From Riptortus pedestris (taxonomy: Eukaryota > Arthropoda > Insecta > Hemiptera > Alydidae), in NCBI GenBank assembly GCA_019009955.1, contig CM032233.1, positions 121,242,501-121,306,500 on the forward strand: DNA of 64,000 bases, in the 5' to 3' direction. Below the pieces are notes generated by a model. The model was given only the letters and a program-made list of their open reading frames with translations. It was not told where the DNA came from and did not search any database. Numbering within the stretch: the first letter of the stretch is position 1; every line of letters begins with the position of its first letter. This document shows positions 44,761-56,569 of the stretch, piece after piece. Made by a program: the position numbers and the translations under genes.

Positions 44761-46270
44761 CACTCCCTGACAAAATTATAGGTCACCCTGAATTTTGCCA
44801 GTTTTTGACAATATTGAATGTCATACTTCTTCGAAAGCAAATAAATACTGTTCTAATCTCACTGCCTCCCAGAATGGAATATCAGTAATAAGTCCTGATC
44901 CTTCTTACCATAGCATAAGCTAAAATGTAAATATTGTCATGTGACAAAAGTATAGGCCAGCCTCTCAGTTCTTATCTAAATCTTGTTATTGGAACACTGC
45001 TAGTGACTAGTGCTACTGGGAAGTGATTGTTGTTTTGATCAGTGAGTCTAATTAAATTTTATTACGTAATGCCTAGGGGAAAAGTGTTATCTGCGAGTGA
45101 AAAGGATGTGATTAAAACATTACGCGATAACAACTTGACAATATTTAAAATCGGTCGAACTTTAAATAGAAGCAGGCATTTAATAAGAAATTTCATTAGG
45201 CACTGGTAGGCCCCATGGCATTGACTGTTCGAGAACAGCGAGCCATTTTACGCCATGCATCCAACTCTTCAGCCACAGCGAGAGAAATTTGTGACAAGCT
45301 GGGGTCCAAACAAATGTCAGGAATGTTCAACGCCTTTTGCAAAGGACCAGTCGTTTAAAGCACCTTAAACTGAAGTCAAAGCCCCTCTTTAAAAAGCACA
45401 CAAGGCCCACAGAAAGAAGTTTGTTTCGGAAAACACTACTTGGGGAAGGAGATGGAACAAAAGTTATCTTCAGCGATGAAAAGAAGTTTAATTTCGATGG
45501 GCCTGACGGTTATCGATATTATTTTCATGATTTGCGGAAGGAAAAATTATTTTTAAGTAAACCTCAAATGGGAGGAGGAGGTATTATGGTTTGGGCTGTG
45601 ATAGGATACTATGGAAACACAGATTTAGTGTTTTGTTTGGCAACATTAAACGCAAAATAGTACATAGACATCATCCGGGAGCAAATTGTTGGGAGAGGAG
45701 AAGAACTGACTCGAGGGCGGTTCATCTTTCAGCAAGACAATTTACCTGTCCACACTGCTCGCAGAGTAAAAAATTTGTTTGCTGCCAAAAATATTCCCGT
45801 TTTCCCTGGCCAGCCCGATCACCAGACCTTAACATAATTGAGAACTGCTGGGGTGAACTTTCTCGTCCAGTTTATGCTCGAGGGAGACAGTTTAACTCCG
45901 TAGAAAAACTGAAATCTTGCATCGAAGAAAAGTGGTCCACTATTCGTAAAAAGTATATAAAAAACTTTTTAAATCTCTCCCAAAGCAATTGGCTGAAGTC
46001 TTAGAAAGAAATGGCGGCTCAACACATTATTAAAGCGGCAAATAATCAAAGGTAACAGAGTTAAATAAACTGGCCTATAATTTTGTCGCGGTCATTCAAT
46101 GTGTTTTTGTTTGTTTTTTCGATTAGAAATATACTTATTTCATAAAATTTACTGTTTTCTATTTGTCCTAGCAAAATCATATAAAATAAACTAAATTATA
46201 TAAAAATTGATCAATTAAAATTAATTTTTAACAGAAAAATTGAGGTGGCCTATAATTTTGTCGGGGAGTG
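44761..46270 (+). mobile_element. Tc1-like transposon with IR/DR ends
   Basis: Outer inverted repeats are CACTCCCTGACAAAATTATA (44761 on) and the reverse complement of the right end, CACTCCCCGACAAAATTATA (46270 back). TA flanks both sides (44759-44760 and 46271-46272). A second, inner copy of the repeat lies at 44941-44962 and 46069-46090 (GACAAAA.TATAGGCCAG), so each end carries two transposase-site-like repeats about 180 bp apart, the IR/DR arrangement of Minos and Sleeping Beauty. Length 1510 bp. Confidence 0.9.
45069..46004 (+). pseudogene. Tc1-family transposase, inactivated
   Basis: MPRGKVLSASEKDVIKTLRD opens an N-terminal helix-turn-helix that hits TAG at 45207. The frame then shifts more than once. 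The catalytic core is recognisable: VIFSDEKKFNFDGPDG (first Asp), FIFQQDNLPVHTARRV (second Asp), and ARSPDLNIIENCWGEL (Glu), with 34 residues between the second Asp and the Glu (DD34E, Tc1 type). There is an in-frame TAG at 45658 and a frameshift near 45800-45820. It would cut and paste the element at TA sites in working relatives; this copy cannot make the protein. Confidence 0.88.
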
Positions 46271-46779
46271 TAGTAAAGCATGTAAGGGCTTTCCGAGTTT
46301 GTGCATTGTTTATGTTAGAATTTTGGAAGACTCCAAAAGTATAAAGCTCTTATCAATGGAAGACCTTGATGATTTTGTTGGTGATATGAATAATTGTTCT
46401 GAAACAGACTCCAATGAATTCAACCATCATAATCAAAGGCCACCCCAAACAACAGGGACATTTAATGTGACAAAAGACTAATTTATATCTCATAAAAAAA
46501 TTTTACACAGGCCTCACCTATTCCTCTCACGAGTGTCATTAATACCCAAAATTTCTATGAAAATAAAAATAATATTCTACTAAATGCAATGTTATTAACA
46601 ATTGACTGAAGTTAATATTAACAAGAATATTCATAAAATATATCTTCATTTATTTAGAGAAATATAAATCATGTATATAAATTGAATGTGTAGTCATTCT
46701 GAGTCAAAAACAAAGGTTTTTTTTTTCTTCTTTATAAAATCTTATTTATTTCCAACCCAATGCGTTTCAAGCATAGTAG

Positions 46780-48010
46780 CTTCTTAGCAATTACAAATGG
46801 GCACTGAATTATTGAGAGATATTGGTGGTATTGCGATGAATGATTTAATATCTAAAATAATAGCTACAAATGACAAACACATTGTTTATTTATAAATATT
46901 TAGATGATTTATTCATATGTATGCATGAAAATCAAATAGATACATAATTGGATAAATTTAAAAATGGATATAAAACAATAAAATTCACAAAAGAGACAGA
47001 AGCCAATAAAAGAATAAGGTCCATAGATATAGAAATAATAACACATGAAAATAAACTACATAGATTTGAAAATGGACACAAAAAACTATGTCAAAAGATA
47101 GAATAATAAACTTTTATTCAAACCATCCATTTAAATTTAAAGAAAATGTAGTATTCAATAGACTATACACAGCACTCCTGAGGATATCTCCTAAATACTG
47201 TAATGAAATAATAAATAAAATCAAAGGTATGTTCCTTGAAAACCAGTTTCCTCAAAATCTAACCAAAGGCAAATGCATAAAATAAACATGTTTAATAAAG
47301 ATGAACATATTCATATAGAAAGGTATAATTTAGCAATGTTGGGCTTGTATAAAATGTTTTACCTGATAATAATAATAATAAAAAAAGAAAAAGGGAAAAG
47401 GAAGATAAAGATAATTCCACAAGGACAAATAAAAAACAATAATTGTGCCAAAAAAAACTGAAAAAGAAAAGAGATTTAGATAAAAATATTAGTTCTAAGC
47501 AACCATAAAGACTAAAGCAAACATTTATGGAGAAATTCATCACATGACCAAATAAAATACCTTCAGTTTGCAATGACCAATTTAATCAACATATTTTCAA
47601 ACAAAATAAGAAGGAATATAATATAACAAAAAATAAAAATCAATGACTAAAGGAGGGGACAAACTCTTTCAACTATCACTCAACAATAGAGAAGGAAATA
47701 GGCACAGTTTGTAGGAATGTGGGATAAGTTGGAAGTATAATAAAACAATTCAAAAGCAAATGAGCAAAATTAAACATATTTTGGAACATATGGACTCGAA
47801 GTGCAATATTTATAAAATAGAAAGCAACAATTTTATTGCTGCATATGCAGGGGAATCAGAGGAGCTGCTGAAGGAGAGAATAACTTAACATAGTAAAAGT
47901 ACAGTGGATCAATCTCAAGGACAGACTTTTGTTTTAAATAGACTATACTCAGATAATAAAACTAATCTAGAGTGTAACCTTCCAATTATAAAGATTATAA
48001 ACAATGGCTA
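46780..48010 (+). pseudogene. Penelope-like retroelement relic (RT and GIY-YIG)
   Basis: Broken frames in order: MGTELLRDIGGIAMNDLI (46797 on), YKYLDDLFICMHENQ with the RT catalytic YLDD (about 46900), KTIKFTKETEANKRIRSIDI, then SNHPFKFKENVVFNRLYTAL (47120 on), and near 47790-47890 CNIYKIESNNFIAAYAGES with ELLKERI and H after a stop. The last resembles the GIY-YIG endonuclease of Penelope-like elements (C..YKI....YIGET...L..RI..H). Many frameshifts and stops; decayed. Confidence 0.6.
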
Positions 48011-48354
48011 ATCAACTCTTTTTAATTATTGACCTGTTGTCATACAGCCAATATTGATGTGAACTTATTAGAAAGTTTTTTTTTCTTTGCTATGTGTTAG
48101 TGTTTTAGATAAACAAAAATTGACAATGATAATGAAGCATATAAATATATTAAATAAAGGGTTAATATAGCCAGTATATATGATATTGTTGTCAAACCTG
48201 TCGGTGGAGACCATCGTCACTGGCTGATGATCGAGTACAGCTGGCAAGCACTTTCAATGCAAGAGCAACATCTTCAAGCTCATCAAAAGTACGCTTTTGG
48301 CATAGATCAATAGAGCATAAATACATTTTTTTGAAACATACTGTTCAGTCGTCT

Positions 48355-48900
48355 TTGAATTGAATTTCCCGCGCTCTCTTAGTTCACAAACCCGCCGCAT
48401 ATCACCAAGGCGGTGACCAATAGATAAAGATCATAAAGGCGGTGGCCAATAGCGGAAACTACGGCGCTAGCTCAAGAAGGCGCCGGTTGGTTTCAAGCGG
48501 AACGGTCAGTTGGGTCTGGTCCCTCTCGAGGGACGATTCTACCGCTACAGTAATAGTGTAACCCACTTCAGAGATAACCGCTCAGTTGGGCTTTGTCCCT
48601 CTCCGGGGTCGTTTCTCCCGCTACAGTAAAAGTTTACCCCGTTTCAACGATACAGCACAGTTGGGATTCACCCGTTACACAGTTGGGATCTATTCCGCTC
48701 CAGAGTAGGGGCTTGTCCACTCTCCTGTATTGGTTCTACCGCTACAGTGTAATAGTCTATCTTTCATCTCCCGCAACGCTACCATCATATACGGATCACC
48801 GCAACCAGTTTTCACCAGCTAGAAGACAGAATCTAATTAGGAACACAAAATAACACCGGAAGAAGACCCCACTTCAAGTTAAGTATATGTTTCCCGGAGG
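48355..48900 (+). promoter_or_regulatory. GC-rich island with CCAAT motifs and tandem units
   Basis: In AT-rich surroundings this stretch is CpG-bearing. It has two copies of AAGGCGGTG(A/G)CCAATAG (near 48408 and 48437, 29 bp apart), then CAGTTGGG-headed units starting at 48507, 48583, 48658 and 48680 with CCGCTACAGTAA cores (about 75-bp period). It looks like a promoter region, either of an unseen gene or of a retroelement 5' region. No ORF of note follows. Confidence 0.35.
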
Positions 48901-48979
48901 TACCTACTTCTTATTATAATGCTAGCATTATCTATGCAAACTATTAAATGACTACTCATATTATAGGACCGATCGATCA

Positions 48980-48983
48980 TTAT

Positions 48984-49036
<53 letters not shown>
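48980..49036. repeat. (TA)n microsatellite
   Basis: About 28 TA units. Confidence 0.95.
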
Positions 49037-49041
<5 letters not shown>

Positions 49042-50950
49042 GCTTGCCACTAAATTATTTTGTAAAGTTAAATTTCCTTTGTTTCTTTTTTCAACCTCTA
49101 TATCAATAAATATTAATGTTTGGTTCAATTAGACATAAGGTTAGTTTCTAAATCAGCATTCTTTAGGATTTAAGTTGTATAAAGTTAGCCGCCTACTATA
49201 AAGTTTATTATATGTTGCTTATTCAATATATACTTGATTCTTTGGAGAACTCAAATAGTGACTTGTATTATTCACTCTCATCTTTCCATAAAATAGTAAA
49301 TATTTCAGTCTAATGCTCTCTTATTCTTGCCTTAAAAAAGCTTCCCGCCATTACACATACGTTTAAGCTCCTTATTCTTAGACTAAATTAAATAGAGATA
49401 TTAAATGACTGATGATAGTTTAAAAACAGTAAAAGATGATGTTAGCTTATAAAACCTTTAATGGAAAAATATATATAAATACTATGTTAGTGGTTCTGCT
49501 CTTTACACAAAATTTAAAATAATTGTTTTTGTTAATTAAGCTCAGACATGAGTAACAACTTTAAATTTAATGAACTTGAATATTCATTATGTATTAGAAA
49601 TGAAAATATCCTACCTAGTGAAAGAAATCAAAATAATATATAAATTGTGTCTGCCTCCCATCCCTACATTTCTTGGTGCATAAAAAGAGAAATGTGAACA
49701 TTTACATAGTTAAACAGTAGATTTTTCAATTATATTAAAGCATTCTTGTATAACAAAAGTAAATTTCTATTTACCAACAGGAAGTTAGAAATTATATAAT
49801 CATAAAGTTGAACAACTTATTAGGATTGGAAAATATATTCTAAACACAATTGGTTCTTTAAATTTTTTATGATAAAATCAGTGTCAAGATATTGACAAAA
49901 ATAAGTTTTGACAAAGAAAAACCCCCACAGTCCATAAAGTAATAGTCCTCATGACAATATTCATATTCTTGATTAATATAAAAAAAATTCAATTCTATCA
50001 AGTAACTCTCATGATTGAAATTCTCTTAAGTGACCAGGCATCGGAAGTCAAAATTTGAAATTAATAAATTTATATAACATGTTAAGACCCAAAACGATTT
50101 TCTGAACAAAGTTTGTTCTATATACTTTTTTGATAAAATCGATATTCACGAAGATATTGACAAATATTTGTTTTGATGTCAAAGTATACCTCACTCCTGA
50201 AAATGACAGTAAAGTATGAAATAGCACATATTAACAATATTCCTTCCATTAATACATATACAAAAAAGTTCTCAATTCTATTGAGGAATTTTCAAGGAAC
50301 GTGAATGGTCTATTAAGAGGTCAGAAATAGGAAATCAAAACTTTGAAATTCATAATTGTAAATGACGTTTTAAGACTGGAATCATTATTCTAAATTTGTT
50401 CTACACATTTTCTTGATAAAACCAATACTAATTAACATATTGACAAATATATGATATCTTGTCGACCCCCCCCCCCTTCAATTTAGTTGAAAATTTGAAT
50501 TCTATTAGAACCTTGAGATTGTTGGTACACAAATAAAACATACTAAAGAATTGCAGGGTTTCAGAGGGGTTTGATTGATTAAAAATGGGAGGACAGAGAG
50601 ACAGACCAGATTTTCAGTTTTGATGCCATTGTTTTCAGAATGGCCGGAAACATACACACAAAAAAAAAAAACAAAAAAAAAAACTTATTCCTGCTCAATT
50701 TAAATAGAAAACCAGAAAACCCTTAGTTTATATGTATATATCCGTATAAAAACAACCATTTATATAATTCCAGGAAAAGTGGAATGTGAGTGATAAAGAA
50801 TTTCAATAAAACATAAATTCAATTTCTATGAATAGTGGAAGCAAGAGATTTAAAATATCAATACTTTATTAGAAACATATATTTAAACTCTTTGAGAACG
50901 ACAAGAACAATGATAAACATACAGTTAACAGATACCATTATTGGTTTTAA
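49037..50950. other. AT-rich intergenic DNA with diverged tandem repeats
   Basis: Segments with ATAAAATC...ATATTGACAAA(T/A)AT recur near 49870, 50135 and 50410, a period of about 275 bp, showing an old tandem repeat. No gene recognised. A poly(A) stretch lies at 50661-50683. Confidence 0.4.
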
Positions 50951-51714
50951 TATCCACAAAATACCATCTTTTTTTTTATAAACACTAAAATATAGATCTA
51001 TCAATATGATCTATCAATATTGCACAAATAACATTACAGAGACAGTCGACTAGCACTAATGAAGAATTTTCATAAAATATAAATACATTTTTTGTAAACA
51101 GTGCAAGAGAAATTATATAAAATATAAATCATTTTTAAAGACATTGAAATGATGTAAAATATCAATATACATAAATAATTCTTTTAGAAACAGAGATAAT
51201 AAGTGATTCAAAATATCAATACATTTTAAGGAACATATATTTAAGCTCTTTTTAATGAATTGAGTGGTGACAACATTATTTACAATTAACAGATGTCATT
51301 ATTAGCTTGAAATGTCCAAAAAATACCTTTCTTTTTATAAACATTGGAATATAGAAGTATAGCCTATAAATAATTCATAAATAACATTACAGAAACAGTG
51401 ATAAAGTACGCCCGGATAAAAAAATGTCATAAAATATAAATACATTTTTTTGTAAACAGTGGAAGATAAATTATATAAAATATAAATAATTATTAGACTA
51501 ATGATAATATTAAAAATTTGTTATAAATAGTGGAATGTAAATGATATAAAATATAAATACTTTTTAATGAACAGTGAAATGTAAACAATATAAACGATAA
51601 ATGAGATAGGTAAGAATAACAAAGAAAGGGATGCATTTAAGAGGAGGAAACGAATGTAAGAAGGTAGATGAGGGAGAGTGGGGGGGGGGGGCTAGACTTC
51701 CCCTCCCCTTTCTT

Positions 51715-51950
51715 GATGTTCATAAGTCCTCAATTTCCTCCTCTTCATATGAAGAATCAACAGAGGTATCCTCAATACTAGGGCCCCATATCCATTCTGG
51801 AGTAGTTAAACACTGTTCAAACAGTTCTTTAATAATATCTATGTATAATAATTACAATTTCTATTACTGGAATTACAAGATCAAGAGGTGGTGGGACATG
51901 AATGGCAATAACTTTTCCTGGATCATGGCTGAGAGACATGTAATATGCAT
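51715..51950 (-). pseudogene. Duplicated terminal exon, broken (unit 1)
   Basis: As the copy in unit 2: no acceptor, with the same four-base difference in the ATTATTA segment and further substitutions (for example IPPPVD to VPPPLD). The shared indel means both derive from one earlier duplicate. Confidence 0.7.
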
Positions 51951-52339
51951 ACCCATAAAATACCTTTCTTTTTATAAACATTGGAATATAGAAGTATAGC
52001 CTATAAATAATTCATAAATAACATTACAGAAACAGTGATAAAGTACGCACGGATAAAGAAATGTCATAAAATATAAATACATTTTTTTGTAAACAGTGGA
52101 AGATAAATTATATAAAATATAAATAATTATTAAACTAATGATAATATTAAAAATTTGTTATAAATTGTGGAATGTAAATGATATAAAATATAAATATTTT
52201 TTATAAACAGTGAAATGTAAACAATATAAACGATAAATGAGATAGGTAAGAATAACAGTGAAAGGGATGCATTTAAGAGGAGGGAACAAATTTATGAAGG
52301 TAGATGAGGGAGAGTGGGGGGGGGGGGTAGACTACCCCT

Positions 52340-52590
52340 CCCCTTTCTTGATGTTGATAAGTCCTCAATTTCCTCCTCTTCATATGAAGAATCAACAGAG
52401 GTATCCTCAATACTAGGGCCCCATATCCAGTCTGGAGTAGTTAAACACTTCAAAAAGTTCTTTAATAATATCTATGTATAATAATTACAACTTCTATTAC
52501 TGGAATTTCAAGATCAAGAAGTGGTGGGACATGAATGGCAATAAGTTTTCCTGGATCATGGCTGAGAGACATGTAATATGCATACCCATA
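52340..52590 (-). pseudogene. Duplicated terminal exon, broken (unit 2)
   Basis: A copy of 52990-53220, starting only at the AYYMSLSHDPGK codons because the unit boundary removes the acceptor. Relative to the good copy it carries an extra four bases in the ATTATTA segment, shifting the frame to a stop. Confidence 0.7.
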
Positions 52591-52989
52591 AAATACCTTT
52601 CTTTTTATAAACATTGGAATATAGAAGTATAGCCTATAAATAATTCATAAATAACATTACAGAAACAGTGATAAAGTACGCACGGATAAAAAAATGTCAT
52701 AAAATATAAATACATTTTTTTGTAAACAGTGGAAGATAAATTATATAAAATATAAATAATTATTAGACTAATGATAATATTAAAAATTTGTTATAAATAG
52801 TAGAATGTAAATGATATAAAATATAAATATTTTTTACAAACAGTGAAATGTAAACAATATAAACGATAAATGAGATAGGTAAGAATAACAAAGAAGGGAT
52901 GCATTTAAGAGGAGGGAACAAATTTAAGAAGGTAGATTAGGGAGAGTGGGGGGGGGGGGTAGACTTCCCCTCCCCTTTCTTGATGTTCA

Positions 52990-53227
52990 TTAGTCCTCAA
53001 GTTCCTCCTCTTCATATGTAGAATAATCAGAGGTATCCTCAATACTAGGGCCCCATATCCATTCTGGAGTAGTTAAACACTGTCCAAACAGTTCTTTAAT
53101 AATATCTCTAATAATTATTGCTTCTATTACTGGAGTTTCATAATCAACAGGTGGTGGGATATGAATGGCAATAGCTTTTCCTGGATCATGGCTGAGAGAC
53201 ATGTAATATGCATATTCAAACACATGT
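52990..53227 (-). CDS. Terminal exon of an unidentified minus-strand gene
   Basis: Acceptor TTTTTTCAG (minus strand) at 53228. The exon encodes HVFEYAYYMSLSHDPGKAIA, HIPPPVDYETPVIEAI and ends in an acidic tail EDTSDYSTYEEEELED before TAA. The upstream exon ends with two bases of a codon that this exon completes, so the two join in phase. Function unknown; see the upstream exon for a weak family hint. Two broken duplicates lie downstream. Confidence 0.6.
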
Positions 53228-53451
53228 CTGAAAAAATAAATATGAATCAATGATGATTAAATTATTGAAAGAGCTTGTGTCCATTATATGCTGCATAATT
53301 AAAAATCGAATTCCCTGGTTAACAGATTAATAACATCTGTGTTTGCAATTTTCTTTAATAACAAATTAGCTATTCTTATACAATTGATAAATGATATGCT
53401 TAAATTTTAGTTGGAAAGAGTTATTAAACTTACACTGTATAACATACTTAC

Positions 53452-53672
53452 AATCCAGCTTTATCGGATAGTTGTACCTCTCTTGGATAGTCTTTTTGCA
53501 CAATAGGGAGCACTTCGAATGCGGTATAAAGAGTATAACCTCTTTCATCAAATGGGCAGGTTAAATAAGCTGGGCAAGTTCCATGAATATCAGGATAACT
53601 GTAATAATAGCTATGGGCACATAGTTCCAGGTCTATAGTTTTACCCTCATAGTCTCCAAGCTGAATCACCAA
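53452..53672 (-). CDS. Internal exon of the same minus-strand gene (weak GM2-activator/ML-like hint)
   Basis: Minus-strand exon between an acceptor ATATTTCAG (53673 on) and a strong donor GGATT|GTAAGT. It encodes LVIQLGDYEGKTIDLELCAH, then DIHGTCPAYLTCPFDERGYT and AFEVLPIVQKDYPREVQLSD. The Cys-x-Cys-Pro-Phe...Gly-Tyr...Phe-x-Val-x-Pro spacing resembles the second half of GM2-activator-like ML (lipid-binding) domains, but this is my own loose comparison. A signal peptide exon was not found, so upstream exons are missing. Confidence 0.55.
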
Positions 53673-55853
53673 CTGAAATATAAATCAATGATTATATATA
53701 AACAAATAGAAGAGCGTACTTTGCATTTGAATAATATTGGCTGAATTAGTTATTCATTTCTTCTGAGTATATAGGCATTTCCAGATCATGCCCTAGTAAG
53801 TTTAGTAATGTTTGCCAGCATTAATTAGTCATGGTTAACAGAATCTCTCAGCTTGAATGGGCGACAAGCATCACCTTCAAATTATATAGTAGTCATTAAA
53901 TAGATAATTACACATATATTTATTTTGTAAGAAAACATACAAGCACACTTAAAACATTTCATTATTTTTTTCTTTTAAGAATAACTTCGTTCAAAGCAAA
54001 ACGGGCAGGTGTAAATAGTTTCTTAAGTCAATCAAACTGGCAACAAATGGTTTAAACAAAATGATTTTTTGAACATACCCAGTTATAAATTGATAAAAAT
54101 ATTATTCCCTTTCCCTAGGTTGTCTTGGGGATTTTTTCAAATATTCTGCTATGCACTGTACACAACCAAAAAGGAGGCAAGGAACCAGGGGGAACTGGTA
54201 TTAATTAAACCCTGACTCTAGGTCCCATTTTTGGAAAGAGGAAGAAGTCTGCTCGTGCTAGATTAAAAATTTTTATTTTCCAGAAAAATTCTGCATTTGA
54301 TTTATTAAATCATGACTTTATGGCCTAATAATTAATGGCTTCAATAATTAGTATGAAAGGTGCCTATGCATTTATATGTAAATTACAATTAGCAGGCTCT
54401 GAATAGTTATAAACATTGTTGAATTGTTCATTAGTCTTAGCCTTAGAGATTTAAAATGTAAAACCATTAGGTCAGTGGATATGAAGGTCTAAGGCCTGCC
54501 AAAGGGCGTTGGTGAGAGTTTAAGTGGTAAGCTTGACACATTATCAGCATATTGTAATGGCATAACGGACCAAAGAAAAAATGGTAACCTACCTCTTCAT
54601 TAGAGTATCTACTAGAAATTTCCTCAAAATGCTGAGTGGGTACCAGGGGAACAGATAGAACCCTACCACAAAGCCTGGTCAGTGGACAGTTAAAAAAAAT
54701 GTCCCAAGGATTGAATGTGGAACCTCTTAACATAGAAGCCCAGCCCTTTTCCCATTAAAAGATTTACTACTGCAAATCCCACGAGTACCTTTACCCTGAT
54801 ATAATTTAATATGATTATTATCTGAGCTATTAATATATATACAAAACATTATAATTAATAAATAGAGAGGAGTGTACCAGTGACGTCTATTACTTGACAG
54901 AAACACTCCCTCAATGACTATTATCAAAATTGTCTCAATTATAAAATACCAAAAATGTATTTATGACATACCTTTGTGGATTTCACTCCATTAAAAATGT
55001 CTAGTAGAATTCTCAAATCAAATTTTTTTTGTCTTAAGAGAAAATAGCTAACTCCAGCATGGGAGTGACAGACTCACTTAATGTGACAACAAATTTGATT
55101 GTTTTTATCTCAAAGCCAATCTCCAAAAACTTGACACCCCAATCTGTCAATTAAGGAGATAATTGCATAATTCGTGGCTTAAAAAAGGATTCACCTACAG
55201 ATTGTGGACATTACTTTCATTAATGATTATATTGCGTATTTCCTAGTTCTCTAAGACTAAGCTCCGCCACAGACTCATGTGCTGACAAATTTGATAAATT
55301 CATCTTTCAAAACCCACCCAAACTCACTCAGCATCAATGGTTTCCAGAGGTAACAATTTTATAAATTTATAGCTTTAAGTATGATACTCCTACCTAAGCA
55401 AAAACTACATTTTTATTAACAGATTTAATAAAATACACCTTCAGTAAATATTACTATTTTAAATATTAAATTTAAAAATTTCATTAAACTGATTGGAATG
55501 CAAATGAGGAAATTTGCAAAAGTATCTGCAAAGATTTCTCAAAGGCGAGCAAGCATAGTATCTAATAAGACAAAGGAAAAAGGAAGATATTACCCCGGAT
55601 CTGAGATTACAGCTAAAAAGTCAAGCCAGCAAAAATCATGCTTTCAAAGGGGGGTAGAAAGGGAGGGGCTAATACAGTCAAACCAGGTTCTAACTACATT
55701 AAAGGGGAATATGAAGTTGAGTCTGGTCTGACATATAGTTACATTTTGGTACAAGAATAGCTGTCTCAAAGAAAATAAAAGGCATTCCTATTATTTAGTC
55801 TTACGCCAATGAGCATAAAAATTATTATTTGTATAATAAATAAATAGCCAAAG

Positions 55854-55894
<41 letters not shown>

Positions 55895-56309
55895 TGGTCA
55901 GCAATTCACAGAACAGACCACTCCGAATTACGTTAGTTTCTGCAGTTAATGAACCCCGAAGGGCACTGGATTGAAAGTCTTCAGAGCTATGACTTCAGTA
56001 TTGAGCATCGAAAAGGGGGAAACACAATAATGATGATGCCCTTCCAGGACGGCCTGCAACGTAGACTGCAAGCATTGAACTAAATCCGAGAAAGAGGAAT
56101 GCATCGTTGATGTGCGACTTACCCATATTGGCTCAGGTAAAGACTGGTTGAAGACGTAGAAAGATGGTCCTATTCTGGCGAAGATTATATTGGCTAAGGA
56201 GGCCAACAGGAGACCGGCCCATCCTCAGCCAATATACAATAATCATACTGGTCCAGTGGAATAGTTAATGTTACCATATGACTGCTTATATCAGTACAGA
56301 TGGCAAAAC
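53673..56309. other. Upstream/intron of the minus-strand gene, nothing recognised
   Basis: AT-rich with many short frames and no domain text. A (CA)n tract lies at 55856-55888. A less AT-rich minus-strand stretch (56206-55946) starts MASLANIIFARIGPSFYVFN and continues to a GTAAGTC donor-like site near 56124, but I could not tie it to a gene. Confidence 0.4.
55856..55888. repeat. (CA)n microsatellite
   Basis: About 16 CA units. Confidence 0.95.
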
Positions 56310-56535
56310 CACAACCGACCTAATTGTCATGGCAACTTCCAAGATAAATGAGGTAATGAAGCAGTTCCATAACGGTCCCAGCGGCGGCCATCTGGACATT
56401 ACAAAACGCTGGAGAAGATAAAACAGCGATTATATTGGGCGGGATGTCAGCAATTTGTAGCAGATTGGATAGCCAATTGCGAGCAGTGCATTGCAGCCAA
56501 GGGACCAACGAGGAGAAGTCGTGGGAAGCTTAGCA
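56310..56535 (+). pseudogene. Ty3/gypsy integrase zinc-domain relic
   Basis: MKQFHNGPSGGHLDITK, then after a frameshift near 56415 EKIKQRLYWAGCQQFVADWI and ANCEQCIAAKGPTRRSRGKL. This is the His2-Cys2 N-terminal domain of Ty3/gypsy integrase (H....H...C..C). Only this fragment remains, cut on the right by a Helentron-like piece. Confidence 0.7.
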
Positions 56536-56569
56536 GTATAACACAGGGGCAATTGTATTTTGCTAAGTT

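Larger units (their letters stand above)
50955..53218 (-). repeat. Tandem units of about 635 bp containing a terminal exon
   Basis: Three close copies start near 51324, 51961 and 52594 (same TACCTTTCTTTTTATAAACA text; periods 637 and 633), with a shorter diverged copy of the first part at about 50955-51130. Each unit holds AT-rich 3' flank, a G-run, and the coding end of the minus-strand gene. Only the rightmost copy keeps the exon's 5' end and splice acceptor. Confidence 0.9.

Noticed and set aside
55946..56206. Minus-strand frame starting MASLANIIFARIG as a signal-peptide exon of the 53672-52990 gene
   Set aside because: A donor-like GTAAGT lies inside it, but phase and an adjoining exon could not be shown.
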